64,000 nt of DNA from a bacterium (GTDB lineage: Bacteria > Verrucomicrobiota > Verrucomicrobiia > Limisphaerales > J093), in contig JAJXZJ010000077.1 in the NCBI GenBank assembly GCA_021780105.1, positions 1 to 64,000 on the forward strand, read 5' to 3'. Position numbers and translations under genes: made by a program. Below the pieces are notes generated by a model that worked only from the letters and a program-made list of their open reading frames with translations, searched no databases and was not told the DNA's origin. This document shows positions 1 through 7,288 of this stretch, piece after piece (positions within the stretch are counted from its first letter, which is position 1; each line of letters opens with the position of its first letter).

Positions 1-108
1 TGGGGCGGGTTCTGTGTTGAACTGTTCATGTCATGCCTGGGTTGAATTGTGGTTTTCATATCCTGGAACGGGTGCCCGATCGGCCCGCGCCCGTCAACCC
101 AGCATGGC
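1..108. other. Unassigned left edge, probably tail of an upstream cassette
   Basis: No convincing gene is seen here. Because it ends directly at an attC-like site it is most simply the 3' end of a further integron cassette that continues outside the window. No integrase gene is present in the visible part. Confidence 0.3.
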
Positions 109-199
109 ATCTAACGCCGATTACGCCGGTCAGTTTGCGCTGCGGGTTTCCGGTTGGCGGGAGTCACCGGCGGCGTGGCTCAGCTTTTGGTCGTTAGGC
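109..199 (+). other. attC-like integron recombination site 1
   Basis: The site runs from ATCTAAC (109-115, matching RYYYAAC) to GTTAGGC (193-199, matching GTTRRRY), 91 bp, the usual attC length range. The inner part is GC-rich and imperfectly self-complementary. Its right arm, with GGCTCAGCTTTT followed by TCGTTAGGC, is nearly identical to that of the next site at 664-762. That repetition around two small ORFs is the signature of a cassette array. Confidence 0.75.
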
Positions 200-212
200 C
201 ACATTACGCTTT

Positions 213-644
213 ATGAAAAACACAATCATTACTGGAATTATGGCGGCCACTATTTTGATAGCAGGCTGTGGTAAGCAGTCACCGAGCAGTTCCACCACGC
301 CTCCGTCGGCACAAGCAGACGCTACATCGTCCTCACCCGTTGCGCAGCCACCAGAGCGCGCGATTGTCACGAAAGCCAAGAGCATTGTGCTGCCAGAGTT
401 CAAGCTAGATGGCGTCACGTTGTCAGAAGCGGTTCACCAGCTACAGATCGCCGCGAAGCAGAATGACCCGGAAAGCAAAGGAGTCAATTTTATGATCAGC
501 GGGTCAGGCAATGCTGCGGATAATCCGAAGATCACGCTCGACCTCAAGAGCGTAACGCTAGAGAAGGCGATTGATCGTGTTGCGGAGGTTGCCGTCGTTC
601 GCGTCTCAGCCCAAGACTTTGCTTTTGTCTTCGACGCGAAGTGA
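213..644 (+). CDS. Small lipoprotein, integron cassette gene
   Basis: 143-residue predicted lipoprotein: a short hydrophobic N-terminus ends in the lipobox LIAGC at about residues 15-19, followed by a Ser/Thr/Pro/Ala-rich linker. The C-terminal part (about 65-143) alternates strand and helix, with phrases such as LDGVTLSEAVHQLQ and LDLKSVTLEKAIDRV. These recall the short secretin/TonB N-terminal (STN-like) folds common in Verrucomicrobiota, but I cannot prove the family. The ORF starts 13 bp after attC site 1 and stops 19 bp before site 2, so it fills one cassette exactly. Base composition is clearly less GC-rich than the chromosomal genes. Function unknown. Confidence 0.8.
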   Translation: MKNTIITGIMAATILIAGCGKQSPSSSTTPPSAQADATSSSPVAQPPERAIVTKAKSIVLPEFKLDGVTLSEAVHQLQIAAKQNDPESKGVNFMISGSGNAADNPKITLDLKSVTLEKAIDRVAEVAVVRVSAQDFAFVFDAK

Positions 645-663
645 GATAAACCATGACCATGTG

Positions 664-762
664 GCCTAACAAGTCGCCGGAGCCAACCGCCGTTGACGCT
701 GTCCGTTCCGCTGTCGCGGTTCACGTCGCAGGTCGGCGGTGGCTCAGCTTTTTTCGTTAGGC
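664..762 (+). other. attC-like integron recombination site 2
   Basis: Bounded by GCCTAAC (664-670) and GTTAGGC (756-762), which are exact inverted complements, 99 bp apart. Inner arms GCCGGAGCC (near 676) and GGCGGTGGCTCAGC (near 735) give the imperfect L''/L' pairing expected of attC. It separates the two small cassette genes. Confidence 0.85.
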
Positions 763-771
763 GGCTTTGCT

Positions 772-999
772 ATGAAGGCATTCCTTATTACCACCGGCAT
801 TTTTTTCGGGCTGATGTCGGCAGTTCATATTTGGCGAGCGATTGACGAGTGGCCGCGGCAGGGTGTGAGTCTTGGATTTGTTCTTAGCATCACTGCTTTG
901 ATCGTGGTGCCGGCAGCCTTGTCAGCATGGGCATGGTGGTGTTTCTGCCACCCGCCGAAAAACGTTGAGAAGAAAGATGTGGATGATTCAGCCGCCTAA
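772..999 (+). CDS. Small two-helix membrane protein, integron cassette gene
   Basis: 75-residue protein starting at the ATG 9 bp after attC site 2; the longer reading from 739 would run through the attC and is not chosen. It has two hydrophobic segments, about residues 3-20 and 29-52, the second ending in a Trp-rich WAWWC patch, then a charged tail KNVEKKDVDD. Its stop codon lies inside the first core box of the third attC-like site, as in compact cassettes. No family is recognised; typical of the short orphan membrane proteins carried in integron cassettes. Confidence 0.65.
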   Translation: MKAFLITTGIFFGLMSAVHIWRAIDEWPRQGVSLGFVLSITALIVVPAALSAWAWWCFCHPPKNVEKKDVDDSAA

Positions 1000-1014
1000 C
1001 ACAACGCTGGAGCC
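994..1014 (+). other. Truncated attC-like site 3 (left half only)
   Basis: GCCTAAC (994-1000) followed by a CTGGAGCC arm matches the left half of site 2 (GCCTAAC ... CCGGAGCC). No GTTRRRY box with a paired right arm follows within about 150 bp, so the array appears to break off here, marking the junction with chromosomal DNA. Confidence 0.6.
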
Positions 1015-1357
1015 CCTATGAGGGTTGTCAAGCGCGATGGGAGTAGAGGATTAGAGGTTCATGGTCATTCGCCCGGTGAGCCGCCGCGGCGCGGAGGCGA
1101 GGCCGGCGCGCAAGGAGTTGGTTGCACAGTCTGTTGAGTTGAAGAGCGCTGTTCCTACAGCGTTTCACCTGGCTGGCTACGGGGTTGCGTATGCAGCCGG
1201 TTTCCGGATGAAGGCGTGGCAATTCGGGTGCGGTGGCCGTGCATCGAGGTGGTCACCGGCATTGATCTCCTCTGCCAACCCTTCCTGCGCCAGGCACCCG
1301 CAGTGACATCAGCGCAGCACGTCTTGATTACTGGTGTTGGTCTGACACATTACTTCC
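1015..1357. other. Gene-free stretch between cassette array and hicB remnant
   Basis: No ORF with coding character is seen. An open frame runs into the hicB frame from 1216 but its first part has no resemblance to any protein. Likely debris from the breakpoint of the cassette array. Confidence 0.4.
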
Positions 1358-1563
1358 ATGACACTTACGGCGGTTTTGATCCCGGCGGAAGAGGGGGTTT
1401 CGTCGCCTTCAACCCCGAGACCGGCACCACGACTCAGGGTGAGTCGGTGTCGGAGGCCATCAGCAATCTTCGCGAGGCGACGGAGCTTTATCTGGAGGAG
1501 TTTCCTCTGGCACAGGCCGGACAGCCGCTGCTGACGAATTTCGAGGTGACGACTCATGGCTAA
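1358..1563 (+). pseudogene. hicB: HicB-type antitoxin, frameshifted
   Basis: HicB antitoxins are short proteins that bind and neutralise HicA. Reading from the ATG at 1358 gives MTLTAVLIPAEEG, a standard HicB N-terminus. The continuation GGFVAFNPETG, then TTQGESVSEAISNLREA and TELYLEEFP, is a textbook HicB body but lies in another frame. The shift falls in the run of five G at 1393-1397; one additional G would restore a continuous protein of about 68 residues. Either the antitoxin is dead or the G-run is a sequencing/assembly error. The end overlaps the hicA start by 8 bp, typical of hic operons. Confidence 0.8.
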
Positions 1564-1645
1564 ATTGCCTCGCATTTCGGGGCCGGAGGCAGTGCGTGCT
1601 TTACAGCGTCCCGGTTTCGAGGTCACACGCCAGAGAGGCAGTCAT
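1556..1645 (+). pseudogene. hicA: HicA-type mRNA interferase, 3'-truncated
   Basis: HicA toxins are small dsRBD-like mRNA interferases. The first 30 residues (MAKLPRISGPEAVRALQRPG through VTRQRGSH) match the conserved HicA N-terminus, including the final His of the RQRGSH motif that is essential in this family. After that His the frame continues into unrelated sequence, and the palindromic repeat at 1667-1728 begins 21 bp later. The remaining half of the fold (about 35-45 residues) is missing, so no active toxin is expected. Overlaps hicB by 8 bp. Confidence 0.8.
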
Positions 1646-1666
1646 GAAGGGCCTTGGTCTGATCAA

Positions 1667-1728
1667 GGTAGGGCGGCGGTGCCTCGCCGCCCTGGAAAGA
1701 CAGGGCGGAGCCGCAGCTCCGCCCTACC
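1667..1728. repeat. Palindromic REP/MITE-like element
   Basis: Outer arms GGTAGGGCGG and CCGCCCTACC are exact inverted complements. Between them are two self-complementary hairpins built on GGGCGG..CCGCCC, one containing GGTGCCTC, the other GGAGCCGCAGCTCC. It is a 62-bp compound palindrome that sits just past the point where hicA loses homology. It could fold as a strong double hairpin and may also terminate transcription. Mobility is inferred from position only. Confidence 0.7.
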
Positions 1729-1918
1729 ACACGCTCAGGACAATCACACTGCCGTCTCTGATTTTAGCCTGCGTTCTGAGGGAAGAGCAGACCCGGCCGC
1801 GCATGGTCACATTTCAACTTCGGGTTTCAGGCCAAACCGCGCATTCCCCTACTGCATCTGAGGGAAAGCGCGAATTCCCGGCTCTTCGTCTTACCGTGGC
1901 CGGTGCGCCGCCTGTGCG

Positions 1919-3637
1919 CTACATCCGCTCTGGCGTTTCGATGCCGAGCAAACCCAGCCCCTGCCGCAGCACGCGGCCGGTGAGGTCGCACAACGCCAGC
2001 CGGCGGGCGCGGTCGGCGCCCCCGGCCTTGAGCACCGGGCAATGCTCGTAGAACGCCGTGAAGTGGCCGGCGAGTTCGTAAAGGTAGTTGCAGAGGTAGT
2101 TCGGCCGGTATTCCTCCGCCACGGCCTCCACCACGAGGCCGAAGTTCAACAGGTGTTTCGCCAGCTTGAGTTCCTCCGCGGCAGACAACTCGGAATCCTG
2201 AATCCCGAATTCCGGATTTTGAATGTCGCCCTTGCGGAAAATGCTCTGGATGCGCGTGGCGGCGTATTGCAGATACGGCGCGGTGTTGCCGCTCAACGCG
2301 AGCATCTTGTCCCAACTGAAGACGTAATCGCTCTGGCGGTTCGGCAGGAGGTCCTGGTATTTCACCGCGCCGAGGCCGACGATCCGGGCGATCTCGCGCT
2401 GCCCGGCCGGCGGGAGGTCGGGATTCTTCTCACTGACCACGCGCAGGGCGCGTTCCTCGGCTTCGTCGAGCAGGTCGGCGAGTTTGATGGTGTCGCCGGA
2501 GCGCGTCTTGAAAGGCCGGCCGTCCTCGCCGAGGATCGAACCGAACCACACGTGCGCGAGTTTGGGAATTGCGGATTGCCAGCGGCCGAACGCGGCGAAG
2601 ACCTGCCGGAAGTGCAGTTGCTGCCGGCCGTCGGTGACGTAGATGATCTCGTCCGGCGACCACGTTTCGAGGCGATACGCGAGCGTGGCGAGGTCCGTGG
2701 TGGTGTAATTGAACCCGCCGTCGCTCTTCTGCACGATCGTCGGATGCGCCTTGAGTTCGGGGAGGTCGTCGAAGAACACGACCTGCGCGCCGTCGCTCTC
2801 GCGGGCGATGCCTTTGGCGACGAGTTCGGCCACGACCGCCCGGAGGCGCGGGTTGTAAAAACTTTCGCCGAGCGTCTGGTCGAACTTCACGCCAAGCCGC
2901 GCGTAGATCGTGTCGAACTGCGTTTGCGAGAGCGCGATCATCTCGCGCCAGATGGCGAGGTTTTCGGCGTCGCCGGCCTGGAGCCTGACGAGTTCCTGAC
3001 GGGCGGCTTCCAGCACGGCGGGATCGGCTTCGCTCGCGGCGTTGACGAGTTTGTAGAGGCGCTCCATCTCGGCGATGGCATCGCGCCGCAACGCCGCGGT
3101 ATCGAGATGCCGTTTCCAGCCGATGAGCAGCTTGCCGAACTGCGTGCCCCAGTCGCCGAGGTGGTTGTCCGTGATGACGCGGTGGCCGAGCAGCCGCAGC
3201 GTGCGCGCGAGGCAGTCGCCGAGAATGGTCGAACGAATGTGGCCGACGTGCATCGGCTTGGCGACGTTCGGCGAACTGAAATCCACAACCACCGTGCGCG
3301 GCGACGCGGCGCGCGCCACAAACGGGTGTCCGGCGGCGCGGGCGGTGCGCAGCGCGGCGGTGACGGCGGCCGGGCGGAGGCGGAAGTTCAAAAAGCCCGC
3401 GCCGGCGATTTCCACCGGCTCGCACCACTCGCGCACGTCAAGTTTCGCAACCACGTCGGCGGCGAGCTGGCGCGGATTCATTTTCCGCGCCTTGGCGAGC
3501 GCCATCAGGGCGTTCGTCTGGTAATCGCCGAAATTCGGGTCCGCGCATGGGCGGACGAGCACCGCGGCGGTGGCGGCGTCCGGCAGGATTTGGCGCAAGG
3601 CGGCGTGGAGCTGTTGTTCAATCAAATGGTAAAGCAT
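1919..3637 (-). CDS. argS: Arginyl-tRNA synthetase
   Basis: Charges tRNA-Arg in the cytoplasm; class Ia synthetase of 572 residues, normal length. It has an N-terminal Arg-tRNA-synthetase domain (about 1-95), then the catalytic core with the HIGH-type signature SSPNVAKPMHVGHIRS near residue 120, the NHLGDWGTQFG motif, the FKTRSG loop near 375 in place of KMSK, and the C-terminal DALR anticodon-binding domain ending in LGLLGIETPERM. Oddity: between the conserved helix IQSIFRKG and the DALR domain (about residues 470-483) lies NPEFGIQDSE, encoded by a short palindromic repeat. Opposite in direction to the hic remnant; single gene. Confidence 0.97.
   Translation of the reverse strand: MLYHLIEQQLHAALRQILPDAATAAVLVRPCADPNFGDYQTNALMALAKARKMNPRQLAADVVAKLDVREWCEPVEIAGAGFLNFRLRPAAVTAALRTARAAGHPFVARAASPRTVVVDFSSPNVAKPMHVGHIRSTILGDCLARTLRLLGHRVITDNHLGDWGTQFGKLLIGWKRHLDTAALRRDAIAEMERLYKLVNAASEADPAVLEAARQELVRLQAGDAENLAIWREMIALSQTQFDTIYARLGVKFDQTLGESFYNPRLRAVVAELVAKGIARESDGAQVVFFDDLPELKAHPTIVQKSDGGFNYTTTDLATLAYRLETWSPDEIIYVTDGRQQLHFRQVFAAFGRWQSAIPKLAHVWFGSILGEDGRPFKTRSGDTIKLADLLDEAEERALRVVSEKNPDLPPAGQREIARIVGLGAVKYQDLLPNRQSDYVFSWDKMLALSGNTAPYLQYAATRIQSIFRKGDIQNPEFGIQDSELSAAEELKLAKHLLNFGLVVEAVAEEYRPNYLCNYLYELAGHFTAFYEHCPVLKAGGADRARRLALCDLTGRVLRQGLGLLGIETPERM
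2191..2220. repeat. Short inverted repeat inside argS
   Basis: On the plus strand CGGAATCCTGAATCCCGAAT runs into TCCGGATT: short direct units (GAATCC/GAATTCC) within an inverted repeat. In frame it encodes NPEFGIQDSE, sitting in the linker before the DALR domain of ArgRS, a place where extra residues would be tolerated. Confidence 0.5.
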
Positions 3638-3701
3638 ACGAACCTGCTGACCGCGGGGGACGACGGACCCGGCCGGCAGCGGTCACGGCCGGCGGGCGGA
3701 G

Positions 3702-4169
3702 TCATTGAAGCGCTGAGTTGTCGCGGATGATCTTCCACATCGCCGCGGCGTCAGGGGCTTCTTCGAGCGCCTGGCGGAATTCGCGTTTGTGAAGCAGTTT
3801 TGCGATGTCGGCGAGGGTGCGGAGGTGCTTTTGAAACTGCCCCTGCGGGACGAGGAAGAGCATCACCAACGTGACCGGCTGGTTGTCCAAGGCGTCGAAA
3901 TCCAGCCCCTTGCGCGAGCGACCGAAGGCGGCGCTGACATCGCCGATGAGGTCGGTGGAGGCGTGGGGAATGCCGATGCCGAAGCCGATGCCGGTGCTCA
4001 TGGAGGTTTCGCGCCGGCGAACCACGGCGGCAATGGCGTCGCGATTCTCCGGGCGAATCTTGCCGGAACTCACCAGACAGTTGATCAACTCGTCAATGGC
4101 CTCCCAACGATCTTTCGCGGTCAGGTCGGGAACGATGTTTTCCGGCTGTAGAATGTCGCCTAGTGTCAT
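3702..4169 (-). CDS. PTS EIIA (fructose/nitrogen-type) domain protein
   Basis: 155 residues, the size of a stand-alone PtsN/EIIA-Fru domain. The phosphorylatable His is in GIGIPHAST (His69), preceded by the conserved RRRETSMSTG segment; the C-terminal part (VTLVMLFLVP, then HLRTLADIAKLL) fits the fold. Such proteins take phosphate from HPr/NPr and act mostly in regulation, for example of potassium and nitrogen balance, when no EIIB/EIIC is nearby, as here. The start MTLGDIL at 4169 is chosen over 4211 because the 14 upstream residues are not family-like. Lies 64 bp downstream of argS on the same strand. Confidence 0.88.
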   Translation of the reverse strand: MTLGDILQPENIVPDLTAKDRWEAIDELINCLVSSGKIRPENRDAIAAVVRRRETSMSTGIGFGIGIPHASTDLIGDVSAAFGRSRKGLDFDALDNQPVTLVMLFLVPQGQFQKHLRTLADIAKLLHKREFRQALEEAPDAAAMWKIIRDNSALQ

Positions 4170-4292
4170 ACCGCAATATGAGCACGCATTGGGCCGCAAG
4201 CCGGCAGGCAATTCAAGCGCGAACTGCGGTTCACGGCGTTTCGTTCACTTTTCCCGGCAACGCGGCGCCGGGAGCGGGCGCGGGCCGGGCGG

Positions 4293-5135
4293 TCAGAATG
4301 ATTTGACCGCCCGCGTCGAGTGGTCCTGGAGCCAGAAAATGTCCCGGTTGTTCGGCGAGGACAGGACATCCATGATGAGCTTCCCGGACTGGAGCGGCGG
4401 GGTCGTCCGCGCATCGAGCCAGCGGTGGATTTCGGCGTGACCGTCGGCGAAGGAAAAACCGCACGCGCCGTTGTGGCCGTCACCGGGATAATCCCAGAAC
4501 TCCGCGTCGGCGGGCCGGTCCGGATAGCCGCTCATGCTGGTGCCGAAATTGCCGACATCAATGCTGTCCGGCCGCATGTCCAGGAACACCCACGTCTGCG
4601 AAGGTCCCGGCTCCATCATGTCCGTGGTCCTGCCGTAAACCACCCAATTCGTGTCGGCGCCGGGCATGAGCCAGCCGTCGTAGCCGCCCACCCAGATGTT
4701 CATGGACATGCTGCGAACCCGCGGCACCACCCGCCCGGCCCGCGGGCCGGAGGCGGGCCGGATGGTGGATTTGTCCGCCGGACACTTGAAGAGGGCCGCA
4801 GAGTGGCCGCAGTAGGGCCAGAGCGGGCTTTGGGCGATGTCCTGGTTCACGTCCCAGTTCGACGGGTTGGCCGGGTCGAAGTCAATCAGCCCTGTCACCC
4901 AGGACTTGTTCGGATCGTCCGAGGTCGCCATGGGAATCCGCTCGCCGTTGTCCGCGGCATACATTGTCCAGGCAAACAACAGGCCGCGGTGGTTGTTCAT
5001 GCAGAAGATGCCCAGCGCCTTGCTTTTGGCCGTGCCGAGGGCCGGCAGCAACAGTCCCGCCAGGATGGCAATGATGGCGACGACCACCAGCAATTCGATC
5101 AAGGTGAAGGCGGACTTGCGTCGCAGCGCGTTCAT
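4293..5135 (-). CDS. Type II secretion/pilin-like pseudopilin with H-x-DG tail
   Basis: 280 residues. It begins with a short basic leader (MNALRRKSA), then the N-methylation motif FTLIELLVVVAIIAILAGLL: prepilin peptidase would cut before F and methylate it. The rest is a globular extracytoplasmic domain with CMNNHRGLLFAWTMYAADN, a paired-Cys CPADKS region and a late FADGHAEIHRW motif, the pattern of the very large pseudopilin families (DUF1559-like) expanded in Planctomycetes/Verrucomicrobia. Exact role unknown; no secretion genes are adjacent. Confidence 0.9.
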   Translation of the reverse strand: MNALRRKSAFTLIELLVVVAIIAILAGLLLPALGTAKSKALGIFCMNNHRGLLFAWTMYAADNGERIPMATSDDPNKSWVTGLIDFDPANPSNWDVNQDIAQSPLWPYCGHSAALFKCPADKSTIRPASGPRAGRVVPRVRSMSMNIWVGGYDGWLMPGADTNWVVYGRTTDMMEPGPSQTWVFLDMRPDSIDVGNFGTSMSGYPDRPADAEFWDYPGDGHNGACGFSFADGHAEIHRWLDARTTPPLQSGKLIMDVLSSPNNRDIFWLQDHSTRAVKSF

Positions 5136-5224
5136 AACACTTGAACTTTCGACTGGTGTCGCAGCTTACCCAAGGCACCGGCAATTGCAAGGTGCGGGCC
5201 CGGCCTGGGAGTGTCCTTTTTTGA

Positions 5225-5297
5225 GGAGCGCGGCGTTTATGCCGCTCGGGCGGACCAAGACATCCAGGGCGTTGATGCGGACTGAAGTCCGCGCTCC
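5225..5297. repeat. Intergenic palindromic repeat
   Basis: Ends GGAGCGCGG (5225-5233) and CCGCGCTCC (5289-5297) are exact inverted complements enclosing internal hairpins GCGGCGTTTATGCCGC and GCGGACTGAAGTCCGC. Located in the gap between two divergent genes. Similar in design to, but different in sequence from, the repeat at 1667-1728. Confidence 0.7.
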
Positions 5298-5380
5298 GCA
5301 GAAAATTCAGGACACCACCTCCTGGCCGGGCAGGTGGACAGCGGGCGGAGCGTATGGAAAGTTCCCGGCAACTTGGCAGA

Positions 5381-6052
5381 ATGAAAACCGTCCTCATCAC
5401 CGGCGCGTATCGCGGGCTTGGCCTGGAAGTCGCGCGGCAACTCACTGAGCGTGGCTACCGCGTTATCCTCACCGCCCGGAAACACGACGCGGGACAAGCC
5501 GCGGCGGCGAAACTGAAAAACGCGACTTTTCTCGAACTCGACATCACCGATGCCGGCAGCGTCGCACGCGCCGCCGGTCAGGTGTCGCAACTCGACGTGC
5601 TGATCAACAACGCCGCCATCATCGCGGAAGGCGACGCGGACATCCTCCACCTGCCGCCAGAGTTGGTGCTGCGGACGCTGGCGACCAACACCCTCGGCGC
5701 GTTGCGCGTGGCGCAAGCGTTCCTGCCACATCTGCTGAAAAGTCCGGCCGGTCGAATCGTGAACGTCTCCAGCGGCGGCGGACAACTCAGCGAAATGGGC
5801 ACCTGGGCACCGGCCTATTGCATCTCGAAAACCGCGCTCAACGCCGTGACCTGCCAGCTCGCCGCGGCGTTGAAGCCCCACGGCATCGCGGTCAACTCCG
5901 TCTGTCCCGGCTGGTGCCGCACGGAAATGGGCGGACCGGGCGCGCCGCGGTCGGTCGAGGAAGGCACCGCGGGCATTGTCTGGCTCGCCGCCGACGCGCC
6001 GCAGGAAAAGACCGGCCTTTTCTGGCGGGACCGCGAGGTCATTCCTTGGTAA
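5381..6052 (+). CDS. SDR-family oxidoreductase
   Basis: 223-residue short-chain dehydrogenase, NAD(P)-dependent. Rossmann motif TGAYRGLG at residues 7-14, NNAA at 77-80, catalytic Ser near 130 (VSSGGG) and the Y-x3-K pair at Tyr146/Lys150 (YCISK); then NSVCPGWCRTEMGG, the usual PG motif. The substrate cannot be named; the YRGLG form and short length recall carbonyl-reductase-like SDRs. The start at 5381 (MKTVLITG) is preferred over 5354. Convergent with the radical SAM gene. Confidence 0.9.
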   Translation: MKTVLITGAYRGLGLEVARQLTERGYRVILTARKHDAGQAAAAKLKNATFLELDITDAGSVARAAGQVSQLDVLINNAAIIAEGDADILHLPPELVLRTLATNTLGALRVAQAFLPHLLKSPAGRIVNVSSGGGQLSEMGTWAPAYCISKTALNAVTCQLAAALKPHGIAVNSVCPGWCRTEMGGPGAPRSVEEGTAGIVWLAADAPQEKTGLFWRDREVIPW

Positions 6053-6142
6053 ACCGGCAGCCCGTCGCCCGCGAATCCTCCGGCCAGCGCACGCCCAAGA
6101 CCTGCCGGCGTGGCGAACTTCTGAACCTCTTCAGCCGGTCGG

Positions 6143-7201
6143 TTACAGCAGCGGCAGTTGCGTTTCACCGGGACGACGAAACGCGGCGGTGGCTAATTCG
6201 TAGTCACGACCTGCGAGACCGGCTTTGCGCACCGCCACGCGAAACATCTGCGCAAGCTGCTCCGCAAACACGCCCTCACCGCTCATGCGCGAGCCAAAAC
6301 GCGAATCGTTCAGCCGGCCGCCGCGCAGGGAACGAATGCGATTCAGCACGTTTTCCTTGCGACCGGGGAAATGCCGGTCCAGCCAGGCGCAGAAAATGTC
6401 CTTCACGGCGTAAGGCAGGCGCAGCGGCGTGAACGCCGCCCATTGCGCGCCGGCTTCCGCCGCCGCGGCGATGATCCGGGGCAGTTCGTGATCGTTCAGG
6501 CCGGGAATCATCGGCGCCGCCAGCACGCCCACCGGCACGCCGGCTTCGTGAAGCGCGCGAATCGCCGCCAGCCGCATCTTCGGCAGGGACGCGCGCGGCT
6601 CGAGTTTCGGAGGCAACTCCGCGTCCAGCGTCGTCAACGAAAGGTAAACGGCAACGGCCTTGAACCGGGCGAGTTCGGCGAGCAAATCCACGTCGCGGGT
6701 GATCAGGTGATTCTTGGTCACGATGACGACCGGATTGCGGAACTCCGCCAGCACTTCCAGGCAGCGGCGGGTGAGCTGAAGTCGGCGTTCGATTGGCTGG
6801 TAGCAGTCCGTGACGCCGCTCATGGCGATGACTTGCGGTTTCCATCGGGGCGAGGACAGTTCGTGCCGGAGCAGCTCTGGCGCCTGGTATTTGACGACGA
6901 TTTTGGTCTCGAAATCGAGGCCGGCCGAAAAACCGAGAAATTCGTGCGTCGGCCGCGCGAAGCAATAGGCGCAACCGTGTTCGCAGCCGCGATAGACGTT
7001 GATGCTCGCCGCAAACCCGATGTCGGGACTGTCGTTGTGGGCGATGATCGTGCCGGTGGCGTCGGGAATCAGTTGCGTGGCCGGTGCGGCGTCCTCCGAC
7101 GGATCGTAATCCTCGAAGCGCTCGGCGTGCGTCAGCGCGAACCGGTTCGCGGGGTTGATCGGTGCGCCACGCCCACGAACGGTGTCCCCGGGTCTGTTCA
7201 T
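6143..7201 (-). CDS. PA0069-type radical SAM protein
   Basis: 352 residues. The radical SAM cluster motif is C-x3-C-x2-C in RGCEHGCAYC (Cys73, 77, 80), followed by ARPTHEFLGF and FETKIVVK, diagnostic of the PA0069/spore-photoproduct-lyase-like subgroup. Other family features are AMSGVTDCYQPIERRLQLTR and the VTKNHLITRDVDLL strand. These proteins bind a 4Fe-4S cluster and use SAM; the reaction is unknown. Stands alone between an SDR gene and a divergent aldo/keto reductase. Confidence 0.92.
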   Translation of the reverse strand: MNRPGDTVRGRGAPINPANRFALTHAERFEDYDPSEDAAPATQLIPDATGTIIAHNDSPDIGFAASINVYRGCEHGCAYCFARPTHEFLGFSAGLDFETKIVVKYQAPELLRHELSSPRWKPQVIAMSGVTDCYQPIERRLQLTRRCLEVLAEFRNPVVIVTKNHLITRDVDLLAELARFKAVAVYLSLTTLDAELPPKLEPRASLPKMRLAAIRALHEAGVPVGVLAAPMIPGLNDHELPRIIAAAAEAGAQWAAFTPLRLPYAVKDIFCAWLDRHFPGRKENVLNRIRSLRGGRLNDSRFGSRMSGEGVFAEQLAQMFRVAVRKAGLAGRDYELATAAFRRPGETQLPLL

Positions 7202-7288
7202 GGTCGCAGTTTAGCCGCGGCCGGCGGCTGACGCGAGTTGCCGGAATATTTTCCACCGGGGACGCGCGCCCGTGCTATGATCAACCCG

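Noticed and set aside
1-1010. Integron integrase in the visible part
   Set aside because: No tyrosine recombinase motif is seen on either strand near the attC-like sites; it may lie to the left of the window.
2042-3730. 562-codon plus-strand ORF opposite argS
   Set aside because: Antisense shadow of a strongly recognisable gene; residues (Arg/Glu/Val/Gly rich) come from the GC-skewed codon positions and match no family.
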